Source of the DNA: an uncultured Bacilli bacterium
GTDB lineage: Bacteria > Bacillota_I > Bacilli_A > RF39 > UBA660
NCBI GenBank assembly: GCA_934130545.1
Contig: CAKOYD010000001.1
Location: 124,001 to 188,000 of the forward strand
Direction of reading: 5' to 3'
DNA: 64,000 bases
The notes under the pieces are model-generated. The model had not been told where the DNA came from. It saw only the letters and a list, made by a program, of their open reading frames with translations, and ran no database searches. Shown in pieces: positions 55,054 through 63,735 of the stretch; positions within the stretch are counted from its first letter, which is position 1; each line of letters starts with the position of its first letter. The translations under genes were made by a program, and so were the position numbers.

Positions 55054-55100
55054 TTTTGGTACTAAAAACATAATAATATAATCAATACTTAGTACCAAAA
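55054..55100. repeat. 12-base inverted repeat
   Basis: TTTTGGTACTAA (55054-55065) and TTAGTACCAAAA (55089-55100) are exact inverted copies separated by 23 bases. A stem-loop or dimeric binding site is possible. The rest of 54829-55415 is AT-rich with no gene seen except the 13-codon frame below. Confidence 0.55.
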
Positions 55101-55135
55101 CTTTTTATATTGAATTTAAAGGGAGATTTTTGAAT

Positions 55136-55177
55136 ATGAAAAAAGCACTGACCTTCTCTATGAGGCCAATGCCGTAA
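55136..55177 (+). other. 13-codon frame in a locally GC-richer patch
   Basis: A GGGAG site precedes ATG at 55136; the frame reads MKKALTFSMRPMP. The patch at 55146-55174 is much richer in G and C than its surroundings and can fold into an imperfect hairpin (GCA..TGC, TG..CA, CC..GG pairs). It may be a small RNA or leader rather than a protein gene. Confidence 0.35.
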
Positions 55178-55415
55178 ATACATATAATTGCATTATTATT
55201 TCATATTCTACTATATTGTATCACATGATTGCCGAAAGTCAATTAGTAATAAATGTTGTATTAATCTTGATAAAAATGTTGTATAAAATCTCTATAAAGC
55301 CATATAAATACTACATTTATACAAATAGATACTTTAATAGATTATATGTTATTGACAAATATATGTAATTTTTACTTCTTAAATTTTTATCAAAATAATG
55401 TTGTTATTATAACTA

Positions 55416-55808
55416 TTATTTATAATTCCAAATACCTAATTGTCCTTTAACTTTTATTGGAGTAATGGGTTTCACATCTTCCAAAACCCATGCATATCTT
55501 CCAACTTCATAATGACCTGCAATAAAATTATTTTTGTTTTTTTCTTTCTCTTTTTTTATAAACTCTTCTGTCATATAAATACAATCAACTAAATTACACT
55601 TACATATTATATGTCCATAATTAAGTTCATCTTCATTATATAGTTCAGATAATCCTTTTCTTTCTTTTTCTTCTTTTCTTATTTTTGCAACTCCAGCTTG
55701 TATGTATAATTCTCCACGATAATTAGTTTTCCAACTTCTTGTTTCAATATATTTAACTTTATTTTTTATCAATGTAGCAAAGGGTTCTTTAATTGTTAAT
55801 ACTTTCAT
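55416..55808 (-). CDS. ASCH-domain protein
   Basis: A 130-residue protein of the ASCH (PUA-like RNA-binding) fold with the opening MKVLTIKEPFATLIKNKVK, the ETRSWKTNYRGELYIQAG strand region and the YAWVLEDVKPI end. ASCH proteins bind RNA or act as nucleases and are often found beside restriction-modification genes. It follows the restriction enzyme by 17 bases and is in the same operon. Its role in the system is not clear. Confidence 0.85.
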   Translation of the reverse strand: MKVLTIKEPFATLIKNKVKYIETRSWKTNYRGELYIQAGVAKIRKEEKERKGLSELYNEDELNYGHIICKCNLVDCIYMTEEFIKKEKEKNKNNFIAGHYEVGRYAWVLEDVKPITPIKVKGQLGIWNYK

Positions 55809-55825
55809 AAACTATATTACTCATT

Positions 55826-56953
55826 TTAATCTAAAACTGCTTGTTTTAAGTCTGAAGCCAATTTATTCATAGAGTCATTTAATTTATCAATATCATGCTT
55901 TGACATAAAATATTCTTCACCATCATTACTACTTCTATCTAAAATATCAAATGTAATTCTATAAACATGATCACTTAATAAATTATTGTTTTGCCACATA
56001 CAATCTTTTTTAGCTTTAATATAAAAATTATTTTTATTAATCTTTAATATATCAATATCTTCTGGTGATGAAACATAAAAACCTGTTGTTCTTACTTTTT
56101 TACTATTTTTATATGTAATACCTTCTTCATCTACCTTTTCATACCAGTTAGAATTAAAATAATATAATCCATTTTCATTTTTGGTACAATAATCCAACAA
56201 ATTACCACGATACGCATCTTTTAAAGCATTATTAGTTTGATATTCTTCACATGCTTTTATATATTCAATGCTAACACGTGACTCACATTTAACAGCCTTT
56301 TTCATAAAATCTTCTGCTGTCGTAACTACTAACAATTTTACAGAACCTAATGTTTTATCTGATAACTCAACTTTATGAGGTTGCGCTATATTACCTTCAT
56401 CGTTTGAAATTATAAATATTTTATCATCCATATGTAAATCTAAGAAAATTTGTTTCGAAAATAACGCTTTATTTAATAGTGGTATTAAGTAATCTACTCT
56501 AAAATTTGCCTCAGCCATTACTAAGTATTTTTGATCATAACCTTGATTTCTTAATGAAATCATATATTGATTTTTTTTGAATGTCTTAACCTCTATTTGT
56601 GGTCTTTTTTCTATTGGAAACCAGTGATTATCAAACTTTAAAAATGGAATAGCTCTCTTTTTATATTTTATTCCAATAACATCTGGAGCAATCCCCGCAG
56701 TTTTAGGATTATAATCATAATAATCGGTAATAACTTCAACCTTTTCGCCTTTAAAAACTTGAGGTAAAATAATTTTATTAAATAAAACACTTTCAGGAAT
56801 TATATTTATCCATCTATCAAAAATTCCACCCATATAATCTGCTTTAGATGTTAAAGCACCTTGCATAGGTCTATCACCTTGCATTTGTGTTAAATTAGCA
56901 ATAAAATATACTGCCTTTTTAGCATCATTAATACTTATTTTTACTTCATTCAT
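55826..56953 (-). CDS. putative type II restriction endonuclease
   Basis: A 375-residue protein from the ATG at 56953 (GGAGG site; a TTG four codons earlier is less likely). A PD-(D/E)xK nuclease core is seen: APDVIG, then about 30 residues later QIEVKTF, giving the PD...ExK catalytic set. It starts 14 bases after the C5-methyltransferase stop, the usual layout for a matched restriction pair. I cannot name the recognition sequence or family. Several REBASE-type families share this design. Confidence 0.75.
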   Translation of the reverse strand: MNEVKISINDAKKAVYFIANLTQMQGDRPMQGALTSKADYMGGIFDRWINIIPESVLFNKIILPQVFKGEKVEVITDYYDYNPKTAGIAPDVIGIKYKKRAIPFLKFDNHWFPIEKRPQIEVKTFKKNQYMISLRNQGYDQKYLVMAEANFRVDYLIPLLNKALFSKQIFLDLHMDDKIFIISNDEGNIAQPHKVELSDKTLGSVKLLVVTTAEDFMKKAVKCESRVSIEYIKACEEYQTNNALKDAYRGNLLDYCTKNENGLYYFNSNWYEKVDEEGITYKNSKKVRTTGFYVSSPEDIDILKINKNNFYIKAKKDCMWQNNNLLSDHVYRITFDILDRSSNDGEEYFMSKHDIDKLNDSMNKLASDLKQAVLD

Positions 56954-56967
56954 ACTAACCTCCAAAA

Positions 56968-58128
56968 TTATTCAGACATATCTGATTTTTCTAATAGTTC
57001 TAACAAGTCAGTAGCAAGCATTTGTATTACTGGAACAGAAACTGCATTTCCTGCTTGTTTATATAGTTGAGAATCGGGATATGGCCTTCCATTTATAACC
57101 GTAGGTAATTTGTATCCATTATCAATAGGAAAGCCCTGTAATTTAAAAGTTTCTTTTGGTGTTAACTTTCTGATACCATCATTTACTTTTATCAAAGGCA
57201 CATTATGACCACCAGTACCCATATTTGCTGTAAGTGTGGGGCAAACACCACTTTGGTTTTTTCTTACATACATACCTCTTCTACATTGATAAAATTCGTA
57301 CATTTCATCAATTTGTGTATTTAAATTTATTTTTTCTTTTTTATTAGATTTTTCAAATTCTTCATCTGACATAAAATAGTTTGGATATTTTTCTTTTGTA
57401 TAATAATACTTAGTTGCATTTTCTTTTGTCAAATTATAATCAATAACCTTTTTTATATCTTTAATTCTTGATGCTTTATCTTTCTTCTTTATCCTACTTT
57501 CAATATCCTTAAATATTTCAAAATTTTTTATATCTTTTTCATTTAATAAACCTATAATATATATTCTTTCTCTATTTTGTGGTACATTAGTATAATCCAT
57601 GGTATTTAATACTTTTTCAAAAACTGTATATCCACAATCTTCTAGTTTTTGTTTTATATGTACATAAGTTTTTTTATTATCATGAGCCTGCAAATTTTTC
57701 ACATTTTCAAGAAATAATACACGAGGTTTATAAAATTTTTCTCCCAGTTGTTCAATTAAATCTATAATATTTAAAAATAAATTTCCTCTATCATCTTCAA
57801 ACCCTTTGCGCTCACCAGCAATACTGAATGCTTGACAAGGAAAACCACCATTCAAAATATCTATCGGTTCACTTAATATTTTATCATGTAATTTTTGATA
57901 ATATTTTTGTTGTGCTTTATCTGTTGCTTGTTCTGGATGAAGTACTAATTTTATATCACCTTCTAGTAATTGATGTGAAAAATTAGTTCTATATGTCTCA
58001 CATGCATATTCATCTATTTCATTTGCCCAAAGCAATTTATATTTAGAATTTTTTGTCTTTGCATTTTTAAAACCTAAGCATATTCCACCAACACCTGCAA
58101 ATAAACTTCCAACCTTATATTCAACCAT
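56968..58128 (-). CDS. DNA cytosine-C5 methyltransferase
   Basis: A 386-residue methyltransferase from the ATG at 58128. Motif I SLFAGVGGICLGF, motif IV GGFPCQAFSIAG with the catalytic Cys, motif VI LFLENVKNL, motif VIII QNRERIYIIG and motif X QAGNAVSVPV are all in order, with a target-recognition region between motifs VIII and X. It protects host DNA from the enzyme encoded just downstream. The target site is unknown. Confidence 0.96.
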   Translation of the reverse strand: MVEYKVGSLFAGVGGICLGFKNAKTKNSKYKLLWANEIDEYACETYRTNFSHQLLEGDIKLVLHPEQATDKAQQKYYQKLHDKILSEPIDILNGGFPCQAFSIAGERKGFEDDRGNLFLNIIDLIEQLGEKFYKPRVLFLENVKNLQAHDNKKTYVHIKQKLEDCGYTVFEKVLNTMDYTNVPQNRERIYIIGLLNEKDIKNFEIFKDIESRIKKKDKASRIKDIKKVIDYNLTKENATKYYYTKEKYPNYFMSDEEFEKSNKKEKINLNTQIDEMYEFYQCRRGMYVRKNQSGVCPTLTANMGTGGHNVPLIKVNDGIRKLTPKETFKLQGFPIDNGYKLPTVINGRPYPDSQLYKQAGNAVSVPVIQMLATDLLELLEKSDMSE

Positions 58129-58228
58129 ATGTACCATCCTTTCTAATTTTTATGTGCTAATATAATTATAACATGAATTTCAATTATTTTATTGTATAAG
58201 TTAGCAAAACACTAGGAATATTATTTTT

Positions 58229-59149
58229 TTATAATTCTCTAGGACAATTAGGCTTATATTTAACATCATTAAATCCATATACTTTTTTACAATCATGACA
58301 GATAACTGCTATAAAATCAGCGCCATTAATTTTATGCCCATCTCCCTTTTGTATTAAAATATTTTTTGAATTACATTCAGGACAAAATATATCTTTTCTC
58401 ATAACTTCATCTTGACTATAAGAATCTCTTATTATTTCATAACCATTTCTATCATATTTAGGATAAAATTCATACTTATTAAACACTTTAATTCTTCCAA
58501 ACATAAACTCTAATTTATCAATTTGTTTTTCGATATGATAATGTCCACAATACCACTTATCATAATCAATAGACTCTTCTAGTTTATCTAAAAACTTTTC
58601 CATACTTTTATCTACATTAGATTGATCGATGCCTTTCATAAATACTTCAGTAGGTTCATATTTTAATGGACAAGTATGTGATAAAACAATATCAATATGG
58701 TGTCCTTTATATTTATTTAAAATATTATCCATTTCTTTTTTACTAAGTTGTTCATCTTTAAACCAAGGATATCTATATATAATTCTATAATTTTTATCAA
58801 CAGAATAAGCGCCACCAATGACTAATACTTTTTTATTATCTATATCATACAATTCACCATTTTTAGCAAATATTAAATTGGGATATGCTTCTTCAATAAA
58901 TACTTTACCACCAAACATATCAATTTCTTTATATGTTGATATATTTTCTGGTCTTTCTTCATGATTACCTTGAACGCAAAATAATTTTATATTATAACTA
59001 TTTAACTGTTCTTTTAACGTCTTATCTCTTTCATCTAAATAATAATTAATTCCAGTATCACCTAATATAATCAACATATTATTTTTGTTTTTTTCTATAT
59101 TATGCAATCTATAAAATTCTCTATGTGTATCTCCCGTTATATAAATCAT
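58229..59149 (-). CDS. calcineurin-like metallophosphoesterase with zinc ribbon
   Basis: A 306-residue phosphoesterase with ITGDTH, ILGDTG, GNHEER, SHTCPL and CGHYH metal-site motifs, and a C-terminal zinc ribbon (CPEC, then CHDC) at about 267-295. The GDxxD position reads GDTGIN, so one ligand may differ. It lies 16 bases after the HamB-like gene in the same direction. It could be a phosphatase or nuclease accessory to the defence pair; known Hachiman systems are two-gene, so its link is inferred from position. Confidence 0.85.
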   Translation of the reverse strand: MIYITGDTHREFYRLHNIEKNKNNMLIILGDTGINYYLDERDKTLKEQLNSYNIKLFCVQGNHEERPENISTYKEIDMFGGKVFIEEAYPNLIFAKNGELYDIDNKKVLVIGGAYSVDKNYRIIYRYPWFKDEQLSKKEMDNILNKYKGHHIDIVLSHTCPLKYEPTEVFMKGIDQSNVDKSMEKFLDKLEESIDYDKWYCGHYHIEKQIDKLEFMFGRIKVFNKYEFYPKYDRNGYEIIRDSYSQDEVMRKDIFCPECNSKNILIQKGDGHKINGADFIAVICHDCKKVYGFNDVKYKPNCPREL

Positions 59150-59165
59150 ATATTCCTCCTATAAA

Positions 59166-61205
59166 TTATAACTGTTCTATTACATATTTTGATAAAAAAC
59201 TTATTTTAAATTTTGAAACATTTTCTTTTAATTTAATTTTTAATTTCTCAATGTCTTCGACTTCTTCCCCAATAACATTGATTATATTTTCAATATCTTT
59301 TTCATATACTCCAAGACTTTTAAGATTTTTTCTAATTTCTGAATTTGAAAAATATTGAACTTCAATAGGAAGTAATATTTTTTGTTCTACTAAATTTAAT
59401 TGTTTTTCAGTAGCAGCACAACATTTTAAAAAGTAATAAACTATTTTGATTTTTGAATATATTTGATGTTCTATCATACTATATTTCAATTTTATAGTAT
59501 TTGATATTAATGAATCAATATTTTCTTTGTTTTTTTCTAAAATTTTATTTATAATATATTTTATACTATATCTATTTTTATGTAATGAATAACTTATTAT
59601 TTTAGAGTCTATATTCACTTTATGATTTATTGTTGTTTCACAATATATAATTTTTAAAAGCTGACATAGTAAATTATATCTTCCTATAGTTTCGTCTTTT
59701 ATCATTTTATTTATAATATCCAATAACGAACTATAATTTGCTCTAAAATAAGTATATAACTCGTTAATTGTAGAAAAACGATATTTGTATCCAATATTTT
59801 CAATATAATCTTTATAAGTTATATTTAACTCATTCAAAAAAGTTATAAAATCTTCATTATTCTCAAAATTTCCATTAATAATATCTATATCTTTACTTTC
59901 ATTATCAGTTAATTCAAATTTAATTGTTTTTATTGCATCATTAAATACATATTCTTTGTCCTTTGGACCTTTTAAATAATATGCATATCCCAAAAAATGT
60001 TTATTTAACCTTCCCGTTCTACCAACCAAATTATAAAAATCAAATGCATCAAATTCTGTTTTATTACGCTGAGGTGAAGTTATGATAATGTTTTTTGAAC
60101 ATATATTAACACCCTCAAGTAAAGTAGAAGTACAAAGCATATTTTTGAAATTTTCTTCTTCTTCATATAAATCTATTTGCATTAATCTTACACCTAATGG
60201 CAATTGACCATTATGAACTAAAAAACCACGTTCCATAGCTTTAATAACATACCAATCTTCATGGATTTCATCTTTTGCCCATTGAAGAAAATTTGAAATC
60301 AATTCATTTTTTAGATTAATAATTGGATATGTATTACATATTTCTCTATTAACGAAATTTGCTAATTCTTTCACCGTAGAAAAATATATCAAATTTTTTT
60401 GTGTTAATAATTTTCCTTTTAATAAATCTATTGTTTTATTATACTTTTCTTCTTTGCTATTTAAATTGATCTTAATAAGCTCATTTACCACCGGCGAAAA
60501 ATTACTTTTATACATAATAGGTTGCTTAGATAAAATATTTCTATCTTCTATATCTTTAATAAATGGCGCAAGTAAAACATATTTCTCCGCCTTGTCAGCT
60601 AAATATTTATAAGCCATATTCAAAACTAATACTCTATCATTTGTTTCATCGGTTTTTAGCTTATAAACCTCATCAATAACTAACAAATCTATCTTTTCTA
60701 TATTATTATAAAACCTACATTCCATAACTTTATCATGTGTTAATATAAAAATATTGTGTTTATCAAAATCATATTTTTTATTTTCATCATAGTTAATATG
60801 TGTTTTATAAACATTTAATTTTGAAGTATATTTCTTTATTATCTTTTTTAAATATTCATCAACAAGTGCCAAAGTAGGTACAATAAGAACAATATTTTTT
60901 GGATAGAACCTAGCAATATATTCAAATATACAAAAAGTTTTTCCAAAACTAGTAGGTGCACTAATAATAACAGCGGAATTATTATTTATTATATTTATTA
61001 TTTTTAATTGCTCTTTATGTAAAATTATTTCTTCATCTAAACTAGATATTGCAAAACTATTAAACAATGCAGAGTCAAAACTAAATTCTTTTGAATACAT
61101 ATTTAATCCTAAATTAAATAAGTCATCTGACAATATTTGAATGTTTTTCTTATCTTCCTCAATTTTTTTTATATATTTTTCCCTAATCTCACTGATGGTT
61201 TCCAT
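59166..61205 (-). CDS. hamB: HamB-like superfamily 2 helicase (Hachiman)
   Basis: A 679-residue helicase with Walker A APTSFGKT (83-90), the Walker B-type DEVYK (178-182) in place of DEAH, and motif VI NLVGRTGR (392-399). Superfamily 2 helicases of this kind act as HamB of the Hachiman system, where ATP-driven DNA sensing releases the HamA nuclease. It overlaps the HamA-like gene by 17 bases. Assignment rests on the gene pair; Ski2-like helicases in other systems look similar. Confidence 0.72.
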   Translation of the reverse strand: METISEIREKYIKKIEEDKKNIQILSDDLFNLGLNMYSKEFSFDSALFNSFAISSLDEEIILHKEQLKIINIINNNSAVIISAPTSFGKTFCIFEYIARFYPKNIVLIVPTLALVDEYLKKIIKKYTSKLNVYKTHINYDENKKYDFDKHNIFILTHDKVMECRFYNNIEKIDLLVIDEVYKLKTDETNDRVLVLNMAYKYLADKAEKYVLLAPFIKDIEDRNILSKQPIMYKSNFSPVVNELIKINLNSKEEKYNKTIDLLKGKLLTQKNLIYFSTVKELANFVNREICNTYPIINLKNELISNFLQWAKDEIHEDWYVIKAMERGFLVHNGQLPLGVRLMQIDLYEEEENFKNMLCTSTLLEGVNICSKNIIITSPQRNKTEFDAFDFYNLVGRTGRLNKHFLGYAYYLKGPKDKEYVFNDAIKTIKFELTDNESKDIDIINGNFENNEDFITFLNELNITYKDYIENIGYKYRFSTINELYTYFRANYSSLLDIINKMIKDETIGRYNLLCQLLKIIYCETTINHKVNIDSKIISYSLHKNRYSIKYIINKILEKNKENIDSLISNTIKLKYSMIEHQIYSKIKIVYYFLKCCAATEKQLNLVEQKILLPIEVQYFSNSEIRKNLKSLGVYEKDIENIINVIGEEVEDIEKLKIKLKENVSKFKISFLSKYVIEQL

Positions 61206-62103
61206 AATCGTCTATCCTTTCATAAATATATTTTAAAAATTCACCTTTAAACTTTTCTCTATTTAAAATCGGTAGTGAAATACAGTAATATATAGTATCA
61301 AGATTAAACATTTGTTTTTTTTCAATTTTATCAAACTCTCTCAAAATTTCATCAATTTCTATTTTGCCTCCATGCATAACAAATAATGGAATCCCTATAC
61401 TTTTTATATTCTCCCGATTCACAAATTCACTAAAAGTCAAACATTCTTCCACGCTTTCAATATAATTGTTTTCTATTATTGGCATCTTATAATTATCAAT
61501 ATTTGATAATACTAACATATATTCATCTTCGATTTGTTTTTCATAACTTAAAAGAGAATTGTTTAGTGCAACTATTCCCTTATTTAAATCAGAATAGAAC
61601 TTTGATTCTCCAAATAGCAACATATTATTTTGTTTATTGTAAAACAAAGTATCAATTCCAAAAACACTCATATTTGGATCAGTTATCATCGTTAATTTTG
61701 GAATAATACAGGTCATCTTAAAATATTCAAGTAATATTACACTAAAAATATATTCTCCTATTTTTCCAATCTTATCTTTTCTAAATTTAAGTAAGGAAGT
61801 TTTATCTTTCCCAGTAATATCAATAAATTTTTCAAGTTCTCTATAAAATTGATTTTCATCAAATAGTATATTTTCTTCATCTATAAATTTTTTTAAATTC
61901 TTATAAAGTTTAGCATAGTTTTTTTTCGTTGGTGTAAAACAAATTGATTCTTTATTTTCTATATATTTTAATAATCTTTCTTCGTTAAAAAAATATTTAA
62001 ACAACAATTCATAAAAATTGTCTTCGTTAATCTTTATATGCACAATAGAATATTTGTTTTTTTCTTCATATACAATAAAATCATCATATTTTTTACTTAT
62101 CAT
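61189..62103 (-). CDS. hamA: HamA-like DUF1837 nuclease (Hachiman)
   Basis: A 304-residue protein with GKIGEYIFSVILLEYF (Glu117), then FGIDTLFYNK (Asp151) and LLFGESKFY (Glu166, Lys168), a PD-(D/E)xK-type set seen in HamA/DUF1837 proteins. In Hachiman it degrades DNA when HamB senses infection. It is the first gene of the defence operon at the right end of element 4. A hairpin lies in its 5' leader. The 304 length is at the upper end of the family, with an extra N-terminal region of about 100 residues. Confidence 0.72.
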   Translation of the reverse strand: MISKKYDDFIVYEEKNKYSIVHIKINEDNFYELLFKYFFNEERLLKYIENKESICFTPTKKNYAKLYKNLKKFIDEENILFDENQFYRELEKFIDITGKDKTSLLKFRKDKIGKIGEYIFSVILLEYFKMTCIIPKLTMITDPNMSVFGIDTLFYNKQNNMLLFGESKFYSDLNKGIVALNNSLLSYEKQIEDEYMLVLSNIDNYKMPIIENNYIESVEECLTFSEFVNRENIKSIGIPLFVMHGGKIEIDEILREFDKIEKKQMFNLDTIYYCISLPILNREKFKGEFLKYIYERIDDYGNHQ

Positions 62104-62133
62104 ATTACTACACCTCTACTTCAAAAAAATAAA

Positions 62134-62163
62134 CAGTATCCATCTTAAAAAGATTAAATACTG
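62134..62163. promoter_or_regulatory. Hairpin in the hamA leader
   Basis: CAGTAT-cc-ATCTT-AAA-AAGAT-taa-ATACTG is a near-symmetric stem-loop 31 bases upstream of the hamA start, with a TATAAT-like box (62177-62182, minus strand) behind it. It could be an operator or an RNA structure affecting expression of the pair. Confidence 0.4.
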
Positions 62164-62307
62164 CTTATCTTATGTAATAATTATACCATATATTTCCAAA
62201 ATTTTTATATTTTTGTTAATATTTAATAGTCAAAAATGGATTTTTGTATCTTTTTTTCTACTTTTTTTAAATTTTAGTGTCCTAATACTCAATCATTTAT
62301 TTGTAGT

Positions 62308-62326
62308 GGTAACTGAACTCTGCACC
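62308..62326 (+). other. attR of element 4
   Basis: Element arm GGTAACTGAACTC at 62308-62320 then CACC at 62323-62326, where the amidase coding sequence begins on the minus strand. Confidence 0.8.
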
Positions 62327-62599
62327 TCCTGCATTTAAGTGATTAGATATAACCACCACATTAGGATCATTACCAAATGCCTCCAGTATCTCCTTTGTTC
62401 TATTAGCAGGCGTTATTGTCTCATCACTATCTCTAGTAATATAAACAGGAATTCCTAATTCTTTAAGTCTATTATACATATATTGAGATATTAATAAATT
62501 ATAATCTTTTTCATAAGTATTTTCTCCAATAGCGCCACTATCCGAACCGCCATGTCCGGCATCAATAACCACACCGGTTAGTTTATTAGTGTTATTCAT
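62323..62599 (-). pseudogene. LysM amidase, N-terminal fragment
   Basis: The first 92 codons of the amidase, with VVIDAGHGGSDSGAIG (zinc His) and YITRDSDETITPANRT, ending VVISNHLNAGG at the junction; reading then runs into element 4 and stops at 62297. The start is the ATG at 62599 (AGGAG site). No signal peptide is seen. Catalytic residues are split between this piece and the one at 50558-51634, so the enzyme should be inactive while element 4 is present. Confidence 0.92.
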
Positions 62600-62659
62600 T
62601 TTATCACTCCTCATAATAATTTATGAAAAATAATTAAAATAGTTAAAATTTATTAATTT

Positions 62660-63571
62660 TTACATTCTCTTAGAATTAACTAGTGGCTTTAATACCCTTG
62701 CTTTTAAATTAGGTAATTTAGTTATGGGAATACCTTCTTTTTTCTTAGTAGTAAACTCTAATAAATATTCTTCTAATGTTCTATCATTTATACTGTATAG
62801 TAATCTAAATATATATTCTTCATCATAATAATACAAATCATCGTAAGTTATATATCCATTATCTAGAGAATATTTAGTTATCCTAGCAAGTAGTTCCATC
62901 ATATAATTATCTTCGTTAGAATGACAATATCTATCAATAGTATTACTTAGTTCTACTACTTTACTAGCCACTTCATAATTAGTAAATCCTATCTCTTCCT
63001 TACCTTCTTCATTTATATATATTGCTATACTATTTAATATATCTTTTATATCTCGTTTACCAATAATCTTAGTCCATCCTAGAGAATTTAGCATTATACC
63101 ATCCAATCTGTCTGCACATAGTTTTGGCCTAGCATTATCCACTAGACTATATTTTTTAAAATCAATTATCTCATTAGCACTAACACCGTCTTTTAACAAG
63201 CATTGTTTAAGATAATTATCAGATAGAACAATTCTTTCAGTATATTCTTCAGTACTTTCTTGGTTAGCATAATCTTTATTCATATAATCAATAACATGAG
63301 AAAAACATGGTGTCCCTACATCATGAAATAGTCCAGCAAGAGTGGCTTTTCTATCAGATGATATCTTATATGTCAACAAAGCTGTTGTTAGAGAATGCGT
63401 ATATCGGCTTATATAAGTACTGAAATTATATATATCTTTAGAAGCATAGTCCATTCCACAAAAGTATCCTATCTTCTTGAGTCTAATCAAACTTGGCGTA
63501 TCTAAATATTTAACGAGAAAATCAGGCATATTAGCATAGCCAAGTAAATATAAGTAATAGTTTAAGTCCAT
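62660..63571 (-). CDS. HD-domain phosphohydrolase
   Basis: A 303-residue metal-dependent hydrolase with the HD motif in AGLFHDVGTPCFSHV and an upstream His region (SRYTHSLTTALL), like dNTPase/YfbR-type proteins. DNARPKLCADRLDGIM supplies a further metal-site Asp. An AAAGGAG site stands before the ATG. The substrate is not known. It lies 61 bases upstream of the amidase start and may share its transcript. Confidence 0.88.
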   Translation of the reverse strand: MDLNYYLYLLGYANMPDFLVKYLDTPSLIRLKKIGYFCGMDYASKDIYNFSTYISRYTHSLTTALLTYKISSDRKATLAGLFHDVGTPCFSHVIDYMNKDYANQESTEEYTERIVLSDNYLKQCLLKDGVSANEIIDFKKYSLVDNARPKLCADRLDGIMLNSLGWTKIIGKRDIKDILNSIAIYINEEGKEEIGFTNYEVASKVVELSNTIDRYCHSNEDNYMMELLARITKYSLDNGYITYDDLYYYDEEYIFRLLYSINDRTLEEYLLEFTTKKKEGIPITKLPNLKARVLKPLVNSKRM

Positions 63572-63735
63572 AATACATTTCTCCTTTACTAATAATTTTT
63601 TATCTTATTATAGCATAAACTTTACTATATTAGGTAGACATTTATTTACAATAAATTTAAGTAAAATATTTTACATTTTTAATTTACATATTAGTTGATA
63701 GATGCTATACTTATGGTAGGAGGAGTGATTTATTT

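Larger units (their letters stand above)
51631..62326. mobile_element. Serine-recombinase element 4, about 10.7 kb defence island
   Basis: The element is inserted in the amidase gene at codons for Gly-Gly. CACC (GGTG on the gene strand) is shared at 51631-51634 and 62323-62326; removal of 10692 bases restores the frame. The ends carry 13-base inverted arms (51639-51651 and 62308-62320, one mismatch), placing a GG core in the centre. All identified genes are on the minus strand: a CFI-box-like protein, a small protein, the recombinase, a ribbon-helix-helix-like regulator, ASCH, restriction enzyme, methyltransferase, metallophosphoesterase, HamB-like and HamA-like genes. Confidence 0.92.

Noticed and set aside
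54829..55415. CRISPR array or retron RNA in the non-coding part of element 4.
   Set aside because: The repeats occur only twice with no spacer pattern, and no cas or reverse transcriptase gene is nearby.
55826..56953. Naming the endonuclease NgoBV or HpaII family.
   Set aside because: Only the PD-ExK core can be seen; a database search would be needed to decide.
24763..62326. The four elements as one large prophage or ICE.
   Set aside because: No capsid, terminase, relaxase or conjugation genes are present, and each element has its own recombinase and junctions.
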